Assembly (NCBI GenBank): GCA_001899085.1
Contig: MKVB01000002.1
Coordinates: 108,438 to 172,437 of the forward strand
Reading direction: 5' to 3'
DNA: 64,000 bases
From: Devosia sp. 66-14
Lineage (GTDB): Bacteria; Pseudomonadota; Alphaproteobacteria; Rhizobiales; Devosiaceae
Of the stretch, positions 44,016-52,712 are shown piece by piece. The position numbers were made by a program, and so were the translations under genes. The notes under the pieces were generated by a model. It worked only from the letters and a program-made list of their open reading frames with translations, ran no database searches and was not told the DNA's origin. Each line of letters begins with the position of its first letter. Positions within the stretch are counted from its first letter, which is position 1.

Positions 44016-44237
44016 ATGGCCCAGCAACGTGCCCACCATCCCCCCGACATCACCGGCATGCGCTCGACCACCGGGCAGGCGCTGGCGATCCGCTATGACC
44101 TCAGCTCCAACACCATCGCGTTCGTCGAGGACGACTGGTTCGCCGACGTGGTGCGCAGCAGCAGCGTGCCGCCGCGCGCCGAGGTGCGGCAGCGGCTCGG
44201 CAACAACGTCACGCGGCTGAAGCCGCGGCGGCGTTAG
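44016..44237 (+). CDS. Small basic hypothetical protein
   Basis: A 73-residue protein with start ATG at 44016 and ribosome site GGAGG 7 bases upstream. The sequence is hydrophilic, with an Arg-rich tail (TRLKPRRR) and acidic middle (FVEDDWFADVV). No family recognised. Good start signals and coding-like codon use make it plausible. Confidence 0.55.
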   Translation: MAQQRAHHPPDITGMRSTTGQALAIRYDLSSNTIAFVEDDWFADVVRSSSVPPRAEVRQRLGNNVTRLKPRRR

Positions 44238-44287
44238 CATCACCTGCAGCGGTCGGTGATCGACCACTGAAAACTCAGCAAACCCGA

Positions 44288-44367
44288 TGTCATCCCTGCG
44301 AAAGCAGGGACCCAGTTCTCGTTCGGCGCTGGCTGTGAATTGGGTCCCTGCTTTCGCAGGGATGACA
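44288..44367. repeat. Palindromic extragenic element with 27-bp perfect arms
   Basis: Left arm 44288-44314 and right arm 44341-44367 are perfect reverse complements, with 26 bases between that continue the pairing with mismatches. Each arm has an internal hairpin CCCTGC-GAAA-GCAGGG. This element is different from the GACAGGGTGGGG family and resembles the GTCATCCC...GGGACCCA repeats widespread in alphaproteobacteria. It lies between convergent genes. Confidence 0.8.
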
Positions 44368-44409
44368 GCCAGTGGGAGTAGAGACTCCGGGGGGCGGGCG
44401 AACGTCCAG

Positions 44410-45318
44410 CTAGGGCCGCGTCGCCCCGTTCACCGCCAGGTAGATGCTGTGCAGGCTCTGGGTGGCGCAGATGAACAGGCGGTTGCGGCGGGGGCCGCCG
44501 AATTCGACATTGGCCACCACGTCGGGCGTCAGCAGCTTGCCGAGCAGGACGCCTGAAGAGTTGAAGCAATGGACGCCATCGCCGGCCGAGGTCCAGACAT
44601 TGCCGCGATCGTCGAGGCGGAAGCCGTCAGGCAGGCCCGTGTCGGTGACGCAGAAGACGCGGGAGTTGCTGACGCTGTTGCCATCATTGACGTCGAACAC
44701 CCGGATGTGGCGCGGCAGGTCGGCGCCGTGGCTATAGGCGCTGTCGGCGACATAGAGGCGCTTCTCGTCGGGCGAGAAGGCGATGCCGTTGGGTCGGACG
44801 AAATCGTCGATCGCCACCTTGAGCTCGCCGGTTGCCGGATCGAGGCAGAAGACGTAGCAGCCCTCCTGCTCGAACTCGCCCTTAAAACCCTCATAGTCCG
44901 AGAGGATGCCGTAGCCGGGATCGGTGAACCAGATGGTGCCGTCGGACTTGACCACCACATCGTTGGGCGCGTTGAGCTTCCTGCCGCGGTAGCTGTCGGC
45001 GAGCACGGTGACCGAGCCATCGAGCTCGGTGCGCACCACGTTGCGGCCGCCATGCGAGCAGGAGACCAGCCGGCCCTCGCGATCCCGGGTGTTGCCGTTG
45101 ATATAGTTGGAGTTGTGCCGGTAGACCGAGGCGCCACCATCGGGGGTCCAGCGCATCATGCGGTTGTTCGGGATATCGGACCAGAGCAACTGGTTGGCGT
45201 CGCCGAACCAGACGGGCCCCTCGGCCCAGCGGCAATCGGAATAGAGCGTTTCGAGCTTGGCGCTGCCCTGGATCAGGTGCCCGAACTCCTTCTCGTGATG
45301 CTGATAAATGCCGGCCAT
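44410..45318 (-). CDS. SMP-30/gluconolactonase family lactonase
   Basis: A 302-residue six-bladed propeller. The metal ligands Glu (WAEGPVW near 33), Asn (NAPNDVVV near 121) and Asp (YVADSAYS near 191) are all present. It should open a sugar lactone (for example a glucono-, galactono- or fucono-lactone) after a dehydrogenase step. It is divergent from the aldehyde dehydrogenase gene with a 114-bp gap. It may serve the sugar-acid modules in the window. Confidence 0.88.
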   Translation of the reverse strand: MAGIYQHHEKEFGHLIQGSAKLETLYSDCRWAEGPVWFGDANQLLWSDIPNNRMMRWTPDGGASVYRHNSNYINGNTRDREGRLVSCSHGGRNVVRTELDGSVTVLADSYRGRKLNAPNDVVVKSDGTIWFTDPGYGILSDYEGFKGEFEQEGCYVFCLDPATGELKVAIDDFVRPNGIAFSPDEKRLYVADSAYSHGADLPRHIRVFDVNDGNSVSNSRVFCVTDTGLPDGFRLDDRGNVWTSAGDGVHCFNSSGVLLGKLLTPDVVANVEFGGPRRNRLFICATQSLHSIYLAVNGATRP

Positions 45319-45432
45319 CTGGTCCCCCGTTTGTTGTTTGGCGGCATCCAATCGGAAGTTTTGGAGCCCGGCAAGGCTACTTGCGTTCATTGCCAGTGAG
45401 GCGCAGTGCTTTCCGCCGCAAGGAGAATTCCG

Positions 45433-46905
45433 ATGTCCATTTCCGATGCCCTCACCTCTCGCCTGACGGACAACTCGCTGCTGCGCCCGGCAGCCTTCAT
45501 CGGCGGCCGCTGGCTCGAAACGGCGGAGAACGGCATGAGCTTCGAGGTGACGAACCCCTCGACCGGTGCGGTTCTGGCGGTGCTGCCGAACTGCGGCGTG
45601 GCGGAAGCCAAGCTCGCGATCACGGCGGCCGAGGCGGCGCAACGGGCCTGGGCGAAGAAGACCGGCAAGGCGCGCGCCGCAGTGTTGCGAAAGCTCTACG
45701 ATCTGATGGTCGCCAATGCCGACGACCTTGCGACGATCATGACCGCCGAACAGGGCAAGCCGTTGCCGGAGGCCAAGGGCGAGGTGCTCTATGGCGCCTC
45801 CTATGTCGAGTGGTTCGGCGAGGAAGCCAAGCGTGTCTACGGCGACACCATCCCCGGCCACCAGGAAGACAAGCGGATCATCGTGATCAAACAGCCGGTG
45901 GGCGTGGTGGCGACGATCACGCCGTGGAATTTCCCCAACGCCATGCTGGCCCGCAAGGTGGCGCCGGCCCTGGCAGCGGGCTGCGCGGTGGTGTCGAAGC
46001 CGGCGGCGGAGACGCCGCTCTCGGCGATCGCCTTTGCGGTGCTGGCGGAGCGGGCCGGGCTGCCGGCGGGGCTGTTCAACCTGTTGCCGTCGACCCACTC
46101 GTCAGACCTGGGCAAGGAGTTCTGTTCCAACGAAGCGGTCAAGAAGCTGAGCTTTACCGGCTCGACCGAGGTCGGGCGCATCCTGATGCGGCAGGGGGCC
46201 GACCAGATCAAGCGGCTGAGCCTCGAGCTCGGCGGCAATGCGCCGTTCATCGTGTTCGATGATGCCGATCTCGACGCGGCGGTCGAAGGGGCGATGATCT
46301 CGAAATACCGCAACAACGGGCAGACCTGCGTGTGCGCCAACCGCATCTATGTGCAGGAGGGCGTCTACGACGCGTTCGCCGACAAGCTGACCGCGGCGGT
46401 GAAAAAGCTGAGGGTGGGCGATGGGTTCGGCGAAGGAGTGACCACCGGTCCGCTGATCGACGAGAAGGCGGTGGAGAAGGTCGAACGGCACCTGACCGAT
46501 GCGCTGCGCAAGGGAGGGCGGTTGCTGGTTGGCGGCAAGCGCAAGGAGGGACTGTTCTTCGAGCCGACCATCGTTGCCGACGCCACCGCCGACATGGTGC
46601 TGGCGCGCGAGGAGACATTCGGGCCGCTGGCGCCGCTGTTCCGGTTCGAGACGGTCGACGAGGTGATCGGGCTCGCCAACGCCACCGAGTTCGGGTTGGC
46701 ATCCTATTTCTATGCGCGCGACCTGAGCCGGGTTTTCGAGGTCGCCGAGGCGCTCGACTACGGCATGGTCGGGATTAATACCGGGCTGATCTCCACCGAG
46801 GTGGCGCCGTTCGGCGGGGTGAAGCAATCAGGGCACGGGCGCGAGGGGTCGAAGTACGGCATCGAGGACTATCTCGACATCAAGTATCTCTGCCTGAGCG
46901 TTTGA
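45433..46905 (+). CDS. NAD(P)-dependent aldehyde dehydrogenase, succinate-semialdehyde type
   Basis: A 490-residue ALDH with TPWNFPNAMLARKVAPALAAGC near 160, LELGGNAPFIVF (catalytic Glu) near 260 and NGQTCVCANR (catalytic Cys) near 297. Layout and the FxGSTEVGRILM motif fit the GabD subgroup. It would make succinate from its semialdehyde, but ALDHs of this group also take glutarate semialdehyde or sugar-derived aldehydes. Start ATG has AGGAG 7 bases upstream. Confidence 0.9.
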   Translation: MSISDALTSRLTDNSLLRPAAFIGGRWLETAENGMSFEVTNPSTGAVLAVLPNCGVAEAKLAITAAEAAQRAWAKKTGKARAAVLRKLYDLMVANADDLATIMTAEQGKPLPEAKGEVLYGASYVEWFGEEAKRVYGDTIPGHQEDKRIIVIKQPVGVVATITPWNFPNAMLARKVAPALAAGCAVVSKPAAETPLSAIAFAVLAERAGLPAGLFNLLPSTHSSDLGKEFCSNEAVKKLSFTGSTEVGRILMRQGADQIKRLSLELGGNAPFIVFDDADLDAAVEGAMISKYRNNGQTCVCANRIYVQEGVYDAFADKLTAAVKKLRVGDGFGEGVTTGPLIDEKAVEKVERHLTDALRKGGRLLVGGKRKEGLFFEPTIVADATADMVLAREETFGPLAPLFRFETVDEVIGLANATEFGLASYFYARDLSRVFEVAEALDYGMVGINTGLISTEVAPFGGVKQSGHGREGSKYGIEDYLDIKYLCLSV

Positions 46906-46961
46906 ACGGCTGACTGAAACTGAGGTGTGCTTGGCAGCCAAGCAAACTGGCCTCTCCCAAA

Positions 46962-47375
46962 CTACAACCTGATCAACCCCGCCGCCGTCGGCCTGAACCC
47001 GCAGGCCTTGTAGAACCCGTCGAGCTTCGGCTCATAGTCGACATGCAGCCAGTGGGCGCCGCGCTCGCGTGCGGCCTCCGTGACCCGCTGCACCAGCTCG
47101 GTGGCGATCCCGCGGCGCTGGAATTCGGGATCGACCGTGGTGTCGAGCAGGAAGGCGTGCACGCCGCCGTCCCAGGCAACATTGACGTAGCCGACCATGC
47201 GGTCGCCAGCATAAGCCGCGGCGTGCGTGAGGCTGCGGGTCAGGATGAAGGCGAGATCGCCGCCCCAGTCATCGCCCCAGGCAGAACGCCATAGCGGCGC
47301 CAGTTCCTCCTCACTGGGGAACGGATCTAGCCGATAGGCGACCTCGGTGTCAGTGCTGTCCTTAGTTTCTTGCAT
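46962..47375 (-). CDS. GNAT family N-acetyltransferase
   Basis: A 137-residue GNAT with VGYVNVAWDGG and the acetyl-CoA loop VDPEFQRRGIATELVQRV. The C-terminal DGFYKACGFRP is typical. The ATG at 47373-47375 lies inside the last codons of the cueR-like gene (14-bp overlap), suggesting co-expression with it. Confidence 0.85.
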   Translation of the reverse strand: MQETKDSTDTEVAYRLDPFPSEEELAPLWRSAWGDDWGGDLAFILTRSLTHAAAYAGDRMVGYVNVAWDGGVHAFLLDTTVDPEFQRRGIATELVQRVTEAARERGAHWLHVDYEPKLDGFYKACGFRPTAAGLIRL

Positions 47376-47769
47376 GCAGGTCCGTTCCGGCCAGGCCTTC
47401 GATGATCGGGCAGTCGGGCCGGTGGTCGCCGTCGCAGGCGTCGGCGAGCGTCGCAAGGGTATGGCGCATCTCGCCGAGGAGGCGGATCTTCTGGTCGAGT
47501 TCGGCGATGTGGCTCTGGGTCAGCGCCTTGACGTCGGCGCTCGAGCGCTGTGTGTCGCCCCACAGGCGCAGCAGGTCGCGAATTTCGTCCATCGAGAAGC
47601 CGAGATCGCGGGCGCGGCGGATGAAGCCGAGGCGGTGGATGTCATGATGGCCGTAATCGCGGTAGTTGGAGTCGCGACGGTCGGCATTCGGAATGAGGCC
47701 GATGGATTCGTAGTGGCGGATCATCTTGGCCGATACGCCGGTGAGCCGGGAGGCCTCGCCGATCTGCAT
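47362..47769 (-). CDS. cueR: Cu(I)-responsive MerR family regulator (CueR-like)
   Basis: A 135-residue MerR protein. The N-terminal helix-turn-helix is MQIGEASRLTGVSAKMIRHYESIGLI. The metal loop is C-x7-C (CDGDHRPDC) near 112-120, the spacing of the Cu(I)/Ag(I)/Au(I) sensors. It is divergent from copA with a matching operator between. It activates copA when copper binds. Confidence 0.93.
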   Translation of the reverse strand: MQIGEASRLTGVSAKMIRHYESIGLIPNADRRDSNYRDYGHHDIHRLGFIRRARDLGFSMDEIRDLLRLWGDTQRSSADVKALTQSHIAELDQKIRLLGEMRHTLATLADACDGDHRPDCPIIEGLAGTDLHARN

Positions 47770-47795
47770 GGGAACACCTATCTGAACAAATGTGC

Positions 47796-47826
47796 TTGAC
47801 CTTACCATGATGGGAAGGTGCAGAAC
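47796..47826 (+). promoter_or_regulatory. CueR-type copA promoter/operator
   Basis: A -35 TTGACC (47796-47801) and a 19-base spacer to a poor -10 (CAGAAC). The dyad arms ACCTTACC and GGGAAGGT occupy 47799-47819. This over-long spacer with a dyad between the boxes is the hallmark of MerR/CueR promoters. Confidence 0.8.
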
Positions 47827-47901
47827 AGGGCCCAGTACGATGTCGTTTGTCGCGTTCCGGGAGGTAAAGTCGCTCCCCGGGCCGCCCTGTAGGAGCCGAG
47901 C

Positions 47902-50484
47902 ATGGATCACGCTGAACACAAGCATTCGCACAAGGCAGGGGGCGCGGTGACTCGCGACCCGGTCTGCGGCATGACCGTCGATATGGCCAGGACGCCGCAC
48001 CGCACCATGCATGAGGGCCGCGAGATCGGTTTCTGCAGCGGCGGCTGCAAGGCCAAGTTCGAAGCGGACCCCGCAAAATACCTGACGGCGACCGATCCGG
48101 TCTGCGGCATGCAGGTGGACCGGGCGAGCGCCCAGCACATGTCCAAGCTTGAGGGCACGCGCTACTATTTCTGCTGCGATGGCTGCCAGAAGAAATTCGA
48201 GGCGGATCCGGGCAAGTACCTGAACGCCAAGCCGTTCGAGCTTCCGGTGGCGAAGCTGGCGGCTGGTGCTGCCTCCGCCATGCCGAGCGCCGGACACGAC
48301 CATGCCCGTCACGACCACGGCCATCATGGCCATTCGCATGGCGCGCCGCCGGTCGATCCGTCGACCGTCGCAGCGGGGACCAAATGGACCTGCCCGATGC
48401 ATCCGGAGATCGTCAAGGATGGACCGGGCGATTGCCCGATCTGCGGCATGGCGCTCGAGCCGATGGTGGCTTCGCTCGACGATGGTCCAAACCCGGAGCT
48501 GGTGGATTTCACGCGCCGGCTGTGGGTGAGCGCCGGGCTGTCGATCCCGATCCTCATCATTTCGATGGGCGGCATGGTCGGCCTGCCGGTGCGCGAATGG
48601 ATCGGCGAGCCGCTGGCGACCTGGATCGAAATGGCGCTGGCCACCCCGGTGGTGCTGTGGGCCGCGTGGCCGTTCTTCCGGCGCTTCTGGAACTCCTTGC
48701 GCAACCGCTCGCCCAATATGTGGACGCTGATCGGGCTCGGGGTGGGCGCGGCCTACCTGTTCTCGGTGGTGGCGGTCCTGTTCCCGCAGCTGTTCCCGAT
48801 GAGCATGACGCATATGAACGGCGTGCCGCCGGTGTACTTCGAGGCCGCGGCAGTGATCGTGGCCCTGGTGTTCGTCGGGCAGGTGCTGGAACTCAGGGCC
48901 CGCGACGCGACCGGGAAGGCGATCCGGGCGCTGCTCAACCTGGCGCCGAAGACGGCGCGCCGGGTCTGGCAGGGCAAGGATATCGAGGTGCCGATCGAAG
49001 AGGTGCGGGCCGGCGACTGGCTGCGGGTGCGGCCGGGCGAGGCCGTGCCGGTCGATGGCGAGGTGCTGGACGGGCAGTCATTCGTCGATGAATCGATGCT
49101 GACCGGCGAGCCGGTGCCGGTGGAAAAGCTCAAGGGTGAGCCGGTGACCGGCGGCACGCTGAATGGCGAAGGCAGCTTCGTCATGCAGGCGACCCGCGTC
49201 GGCTCGGAGACGCGGCTCAGCCAGATCGTCGAGCTGGTCGGCAAGGCGCAGCGCAGCCGCGCTCCGATCCAGGCGTTGGCCGACAAGGTGGCGAACTGGT
49301 TCGTGCCGCTGGTGGTGGTGATCGCCATTGCCGCGTTTGCCGCCTGGATGATCTGGGGCCCCGGGCTCGCCGAAGCGATCGTCGCGGCAATCTCGGTGCT
49401 GATCATCGCGTGTCCCTGTGCGCTCGGCCTCGCGACGCCGATTTCGATCATGGTGGCGACCGGCCGCGGCGCGCATGCCGGCGTGCTGGTGAAGGATGCC
49501 AAGGCGCTGGAGGGCTTTGCCCGCGTCGACACGCTGATCGTCGACAAGACCGGCACGCTCACCGAGGGCAAGCCGACGCTCGACCAGGTGATCCCGGTGA
49601 AGGGCGTCGACGAAGGCTTCGTGCTGGCCGTTGCGGCGGCGCTCGAAAAGCACTCCGAACACCCGATCGGCACCGCCGTGGTCAAGGGTGCCGAGGCGCG
49701 TGGGGCGCGGGTCTACGAGGCCGACGGCTTCACCTCGCTCACCGGGCGCGGCATCAAGGGCAATGTCGGCGGCAAGCCGGCGCTCCTGGGCAACCTAAAG
49801 CTGTTCAGGGAGCAGGGGATTAGCGTCGACGACAAGCTGGCGGGTCTGCTCGAGCAGCAGGCCGGCTCGGGTCGGACCGCGATCCTCGTCGGCTATGACG
49901 GGGTGGCGATCGGCGTGGTGACGGTGTCGGACCCGATCAAGTCCGGCGCCAGGGAAGCGATCGCGGCGCTGCGCGCCGACGGGGTGTCCGTGGTGATGGC
50001 GACCGGCGACGCCAAGGGCACGGCCGAGGCGGTGGGGCGTGAGCTCGGCCTCAGCGAGGTGCAGGCGGGCATGGCGCCCGAGGACAAGCACACGCTGATC
50101 GAGGCGCTGAAGCAGCAGGGCAAGTCGGTGGCGTTCGCCGGCGACGGCGTCAACGATGCGCCGGCGCTCGCGGCAGCCGATGTCGGCGTGGCGATGGGCA
50201 CCGGCGCGGATGTGGCGATCGAAAGCGCCGGCATCACGCTGCTCAAGGGCGAGCTCAGCGGCATCGTCAAGGCGCGCAAGCTGTCGAAGGCGACGCTCAG
50301 CAACATCAAGCTGAACCTGCTGTTCGCCTTCGGCTACAACGCGCTTGGCATCCCGGTGGCAGCCGGTGTGCTCTACCCGCTGACCGGCTGGCTGCTCTCG
50401 CCAATGCTGGCCGCGGCGGCCATGGCGCTGAGCTCGGTGAGCGTCATCGCCAATGCGCTGCGGCTGAACTCGGTGAAGCTGTAG
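47902..50484 (+). CDS. copA: Copper-translocating P-type ATPase with YHS-type metal-binding N-terminus
   Basis: An 860-residue P1B ATPase. Two YHS domains (each with DPVCGM, near 19 and 65) replace the usual CxxC HMA domains. A His-rich stretch (about 133-148) and a heavy-metal-binding motif (CPMHPEI...CPICGM near 160) follow. The membrane and catalytic parts are normal: TGEP near 400, [10 protein letters not shown] near 503, DKTGT near 548, and [10 protein letters not shown] near 750. It pumps Cu(I) out of the cytoplasm. No CopZ or CopC gene is adjacent. Confidence 0.93.
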   Translation: MDHAEHKHSHKAGGAVTRDPVCGMTVDMARTPHRTMHEGREIGFCSGGCKAKFEADPAKYLTATDPVCGMQVDRASAQHMSKLEGTRYYFCCDGCQKKFEADPGKYLNAKPFELPVAKLAAGAASAMPSAGHDHARHDHGHHGHSHGAPPVDPSTVAAGTKWTCPMHPEIVKDGPGDCPICGMALEPMVASLDDGPNPELVDFTRRLWVSAGLSIPILIISMGGMVGLPVREWIGEPLATWIEMALATPVVLWAAWPFFRRFWNSLRNRSPNMWTLIGLGVGAAYLFSVVAVLFPQLFPMSMTHMNGVPPVYFEAAAVIVALVFVGQVLELRARDATGKAIRALLNLAPKTARRVWQGKDIEVPIEEVRAGDWLRVRPGEAVPVDGEVLDGQSFVDESMLTGEPVPVEKLKGEPVTGGTLNGEGSFVMQATRVGSETRLSQIVELVGKAQRSRAPIQALADKVANWFVPLVVVIAIAAFAAWMIWGPGLAEAIVAAISVLIIACPCALGLATPISIMVATGRGAHAGVLVKDAKALEGFARVDTLIVDKTGTLTEGKPTLDQVIPVKGVDEGFVLAVAAALEKHSEHPIGTAVVKGAEARGARVYEADGFTSLTGRGIKGNVGGKPALLGNLKLFREQGISVDDKLAGLLEQQAGSGRTAILVGYDGVAIGVVTVSDPIKSGAREAIAALRADGVSVVMATGDAKGTAEAVGRELGLSEVQAGMAPEDKHTLIEALKQQGKSVAFAGDGVNDAPALAAADVGVAMGTGADVAIESAGITLLKGELSGIVKARKLSKATLSNIKLNLLFAFGYNALGIPVAAGVLYPLTGWLLSPMLAAAAMALSSVSVIANALRLNSVKL

Positions 50485-50500
50485 CCCAGGCTAGCGCGGA

Positions 50501-50562
50501 AAGAGTAACCCCCCCCTGTCCCTCCCGCTTTCGCGGGGAGGGGCAGGGGAGGGTGCGCTCTT
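50501..50562. repeat. Extragenic repeat, copy 3 (single hairpin)
   Basis: AAGAGT...CCCCTGTCCCTCCCGC and GCGGGGAGGGGCAGGGG...CTCTT form one hairpin. It is half of the element at 437 and 52549, placed just after the copA stop between convergent genes. Confidence 0.65.
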
Positions 50563-50585
50563 GCCGGCTGCTGTGATTGCTCTCG

Positions 50586-51158
50586 CTAGAGCGCCGGCGG
50601 GCTGATGGTGATGGCGGGGTCGTAGCGATAGACCGCCTTGGTTTCATTGGTCTGCCCGCCGATCGTCGCCTTGGTCTCGATGATGGCGGGCAGGCCGGTT
50701 GCCGGGTCGACGAAGAGCTGGTTGGTGCTGTCGACGCCCATCATCGACATCTCGTATTTGAACGCCTTGAGGTCGCGGCCGTCGACGTTCTGGTTGCCCA
50801 GGCATTCAGGCGCCTTGATCTGGTCGTTCATCGCGGCAACGTCCAGCACGGTGGCGGTGATCTGCGCGGCAACGGCTTCAGGCATTGCCGTCCAGCCCTG
50901 GCCGGCCATGTTGCTCCAGGCCTTGCCGTCGAGGACGATCATCTCCTGCTTCACGCCGCCGGTCTCGATGGTCGAATGGAAGCCATCGGGCGGCACCACA
51001 TTGGAGGTCATCTTCAGTTCGGGCGAGTCGATGCTCATGGCGTAGGGGCCCGACGCCATCGAGCGGTTGAGGACGTCCTTGATGTCGCCGAGGCAGTCGG
51101 CCTGCGCCGGCACGGCAAGAGCGAGGGTGGCGAATGCGGCAAGGGTGGCAATGCGCAT
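50586..51158 (-). CDS. Exported protein of unknown function
   Basis: A 190-residue protein with signal peptide (MRIATLAAFATLALAVPAQA, cleavage near 20). The mature part has few repeats, alternating strands (YAMSIDSPELKMTSNVV, TIETGGVKQEMIVLDGKAW) and only two to three cysteines. The pattern recalls LolA-fold periplasmic proteins, but I cannot name a family. Monocistronic. Confidence 0.7.
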   Translation of the reverse strand: MRIATLAAFATLALAVPAQADCLGDIKDVLNRSMASGPYAMSIDSPELKMTSNVVPPDGFHSTIETGGVKQEMIVLDGKAWSNMAGQGWTAMPEAVAAQITATVLDVAAMNDQIKAPECLGNQNVDGRDLKAFKYEMSMMGVDSTNQLFVDPATGLPAIIETKATIGGQTNETKAVYRYDPAITISPPAL

Positions 51159-51289
51159 GTGAGTCTCCGTTGAACGCCGCGACCCTGCGCGGCAGAGGAT
51201 GAAGTGGGGATGAACGTTCAGGGTTCCCAGTGGCGCACCCGGGAATGCGCGCGGAGCCGCCCAAGGAACGCCCAACGTCGCATTGACCA

Positions 51290-51301
51290 CTGACATGTCA
51301 G
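51290..51301. promoter_or_regulatory. Palindrome CTGACATGTCAG upstream of lldD
   Basis: A perfect 12-bp palindrome 36-47 bp upstream of the lldD start. It differs from CTAACATGTTAG (40814, 37807) by one symmetric base pair, so a GntR/FCD regulator is a likely ligand. Confidence 0.5.
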
Positions 51302-51337
51302 AGAACTAGAAAGCGCCAACGTTTCCGCGGGGCGCAC

Positions 51338-52510
51338 ATGGCCAATCTCGACAAGTATCTCACCATCGAAGACCTGATGAAGGCCGCGAAGCGCCGCGTG
51401 CCCAAGATGTTCTTCGACTACGCGGACTCGGGGTCGTGGAGCGAGAGCACCTATCGCGACAACACCACCGACTTCGAAAAGATCAAGCTGCGCCAGCGCG
51501 TGGCGGTCAACCTCGAAAACCGCAACCTTGCGACGACGATGATGGGCCAGTCGGTGTCGATGCCGGTGGCGATCGCCCCGGTCGGCTCGACCGGGATGCA
51601 GTCGGCCGACGGCGAGATCAAGGCGGCGCGGGCGGCGGAGAAGTTCGGCATTCCGTTCACCCTCTCGACCATGGCGATCTGCTCGATCGAGGACGTGGCC
51701 GAAAACACCTCGAAGCCGTTCTGGTTCCAGCTCTACGTGATGCGCGACAAGCCGTTCATCGAGCGGCTGATCGACCGCGCCAAGGCGGCCAAGTGTCCGG
51801 TACTGGTGCTGACGATGGACCTGCAGATCCTCGGGCAGCGCCACAAGGACATTCGCAACGGGCTGAAGGCGCCGCCGCCGATCACTCCGAAATTCCTGTT
51901 CGAGATCGCCACCAAGCCGGCCTGGGCATTCGGCATGCTGGGCACCAAGCGCCGCACGTTCCGCAATATCGCCGGCCATGTCACCGAGGCCGTGGACCTC
52001 GCCTCGCTCAGCCAGTGGACGGCGACGCAGTTCGACCTGACGCTGAACTGGAAGGACATCGCCTGGATCAAGAAGCGCTTCGGCGGTCCGGTGATCGTCA
52101 AAGGCATCCTCGATGCCGAGGACGCGCGGCTGGCGGTGGAAAACGGCGCTGACGGCGTCATCGTCTCCAACCATGGCGGCCGGCAGCTCGACAGCGCGCC
52201 CTCGACCATCCGGGTGCTGCCCGAGATCGTCGATGCAGTGGGCAACCGCACCGAAGTGCTGATGGACTCGGGTATCCGTTCCGGCCAGGACGTGCTCAAG
52301 GCGCTGGCGCTGGGGGCCAAGGGCACCTTTGTCGGCCGCGCCATGGCCTTCGGGCTGGGTGCCGGCGGCGAAGCCGGCGTCACCCGGGCGCTGCAGATCA
52401 TCAACAAGGAGATGGACGTCACCATGGCCCTGATGGGCGAACGCGACGTCAAGAATATCGGGCTCCACAACATCTATTCGAACGACCTGCTGAAGCGTCA
52501 GGGCTACTGA
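51338..52510 (+). CDS. lldD: FMN-dependent alpha-hydroxy acid dehydrogenase (L-lactate dehydrogenase type)
   Basis: A 390-residue FMN enzyme. The active-site motif SNHGGRQLD (catalytic His) is near 276, with MGLRV-free family segments such as PVAIAPVGSTGMQSADGE and GTFVGRAMAFGLGAGG. It oxidises L-lactate to pyruvate, passing electrons to the respiratory chain. Other 2-hydroxy acids are possible. L-lactate is an expected product of oxidative L-fucose breakdown. Confidence 0.9.
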   Translation: MANLDKYLTIEDLMKAAKRRVPKMFFDYADSGSWSESTYRDNTTDFEKIKLRQRVAVNLENRNLATTMMGQSVSMPVAIAPVGSTGMQSADGEIKAARAAEKFGIPFTLSTMAICSIEDVAENTSKPFWFQLYVMRDKPFIERLIDRAKAAKCPVLVLTMDLQILGQRHKDIRNGLKAPPPITPKFLFEIATKPAWAFGMLGTKRRTFRNIAGHVTEAVDLASLSQWTATQFDLTLNWKDIAWIKKRFGGPVIVKGILDAEDARLAVENGADGVIVSNHGGRQLDSAPSTIRVLPEIVDAVGNRTEVLMDSGIRSGQDVLKALALGAKGTFVGRAMAFGLGAGGEAGVTRALQIINKEMDVTMALMGERDVKNIGLHNIYSNDLLKRQGY

Positions 52511-52548
52511 GCCCTCCCCGTAGCGCACTGAAGGGCCGGTGCGGACAG

Positions 52549-52658
52549 AGCACCCCCACCCCTGTCCCCTCTCCGCAAGGGGGAGGGAGACGCTCTCACT
52601 GATGCTGGTGTTTTGGTCTCCTCCCCCTTTGCGGGGAGGGACAGGGTGGGGGGTGTTC
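52549..52658. repeat. Extragenic imperfect inverted repeat, copy 4
   Basis: Left arm about 52549-52590 and right arm about 52617-52658, each GC-rich with a CCTTTGCGGGG-type hairpin. The loop keeps TTTTGGTCTC, the reverse of GAGACCAAAA in copy 1. It lies between the convergent lldD and GlyRS-like genes. Confidence 0.75.
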
Positions 52659-52712
52659 TTTCTGAACTGAGCTATCCCATGCGGACGGGGCAAGCTCCCC
52701 GCCCGCACGGCA

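Noticed and set aside
44410-46098. A 562-codon frame containing the SMP-30 sequence
   Set aside because: The extension is antisense to the aldehyde dehydrogenase gene.
47362-48813. A 483-codon frame containing the CueR sequence
   Set aside because: The extension is antisense to copA; the MerR start with its operator is at 47769.
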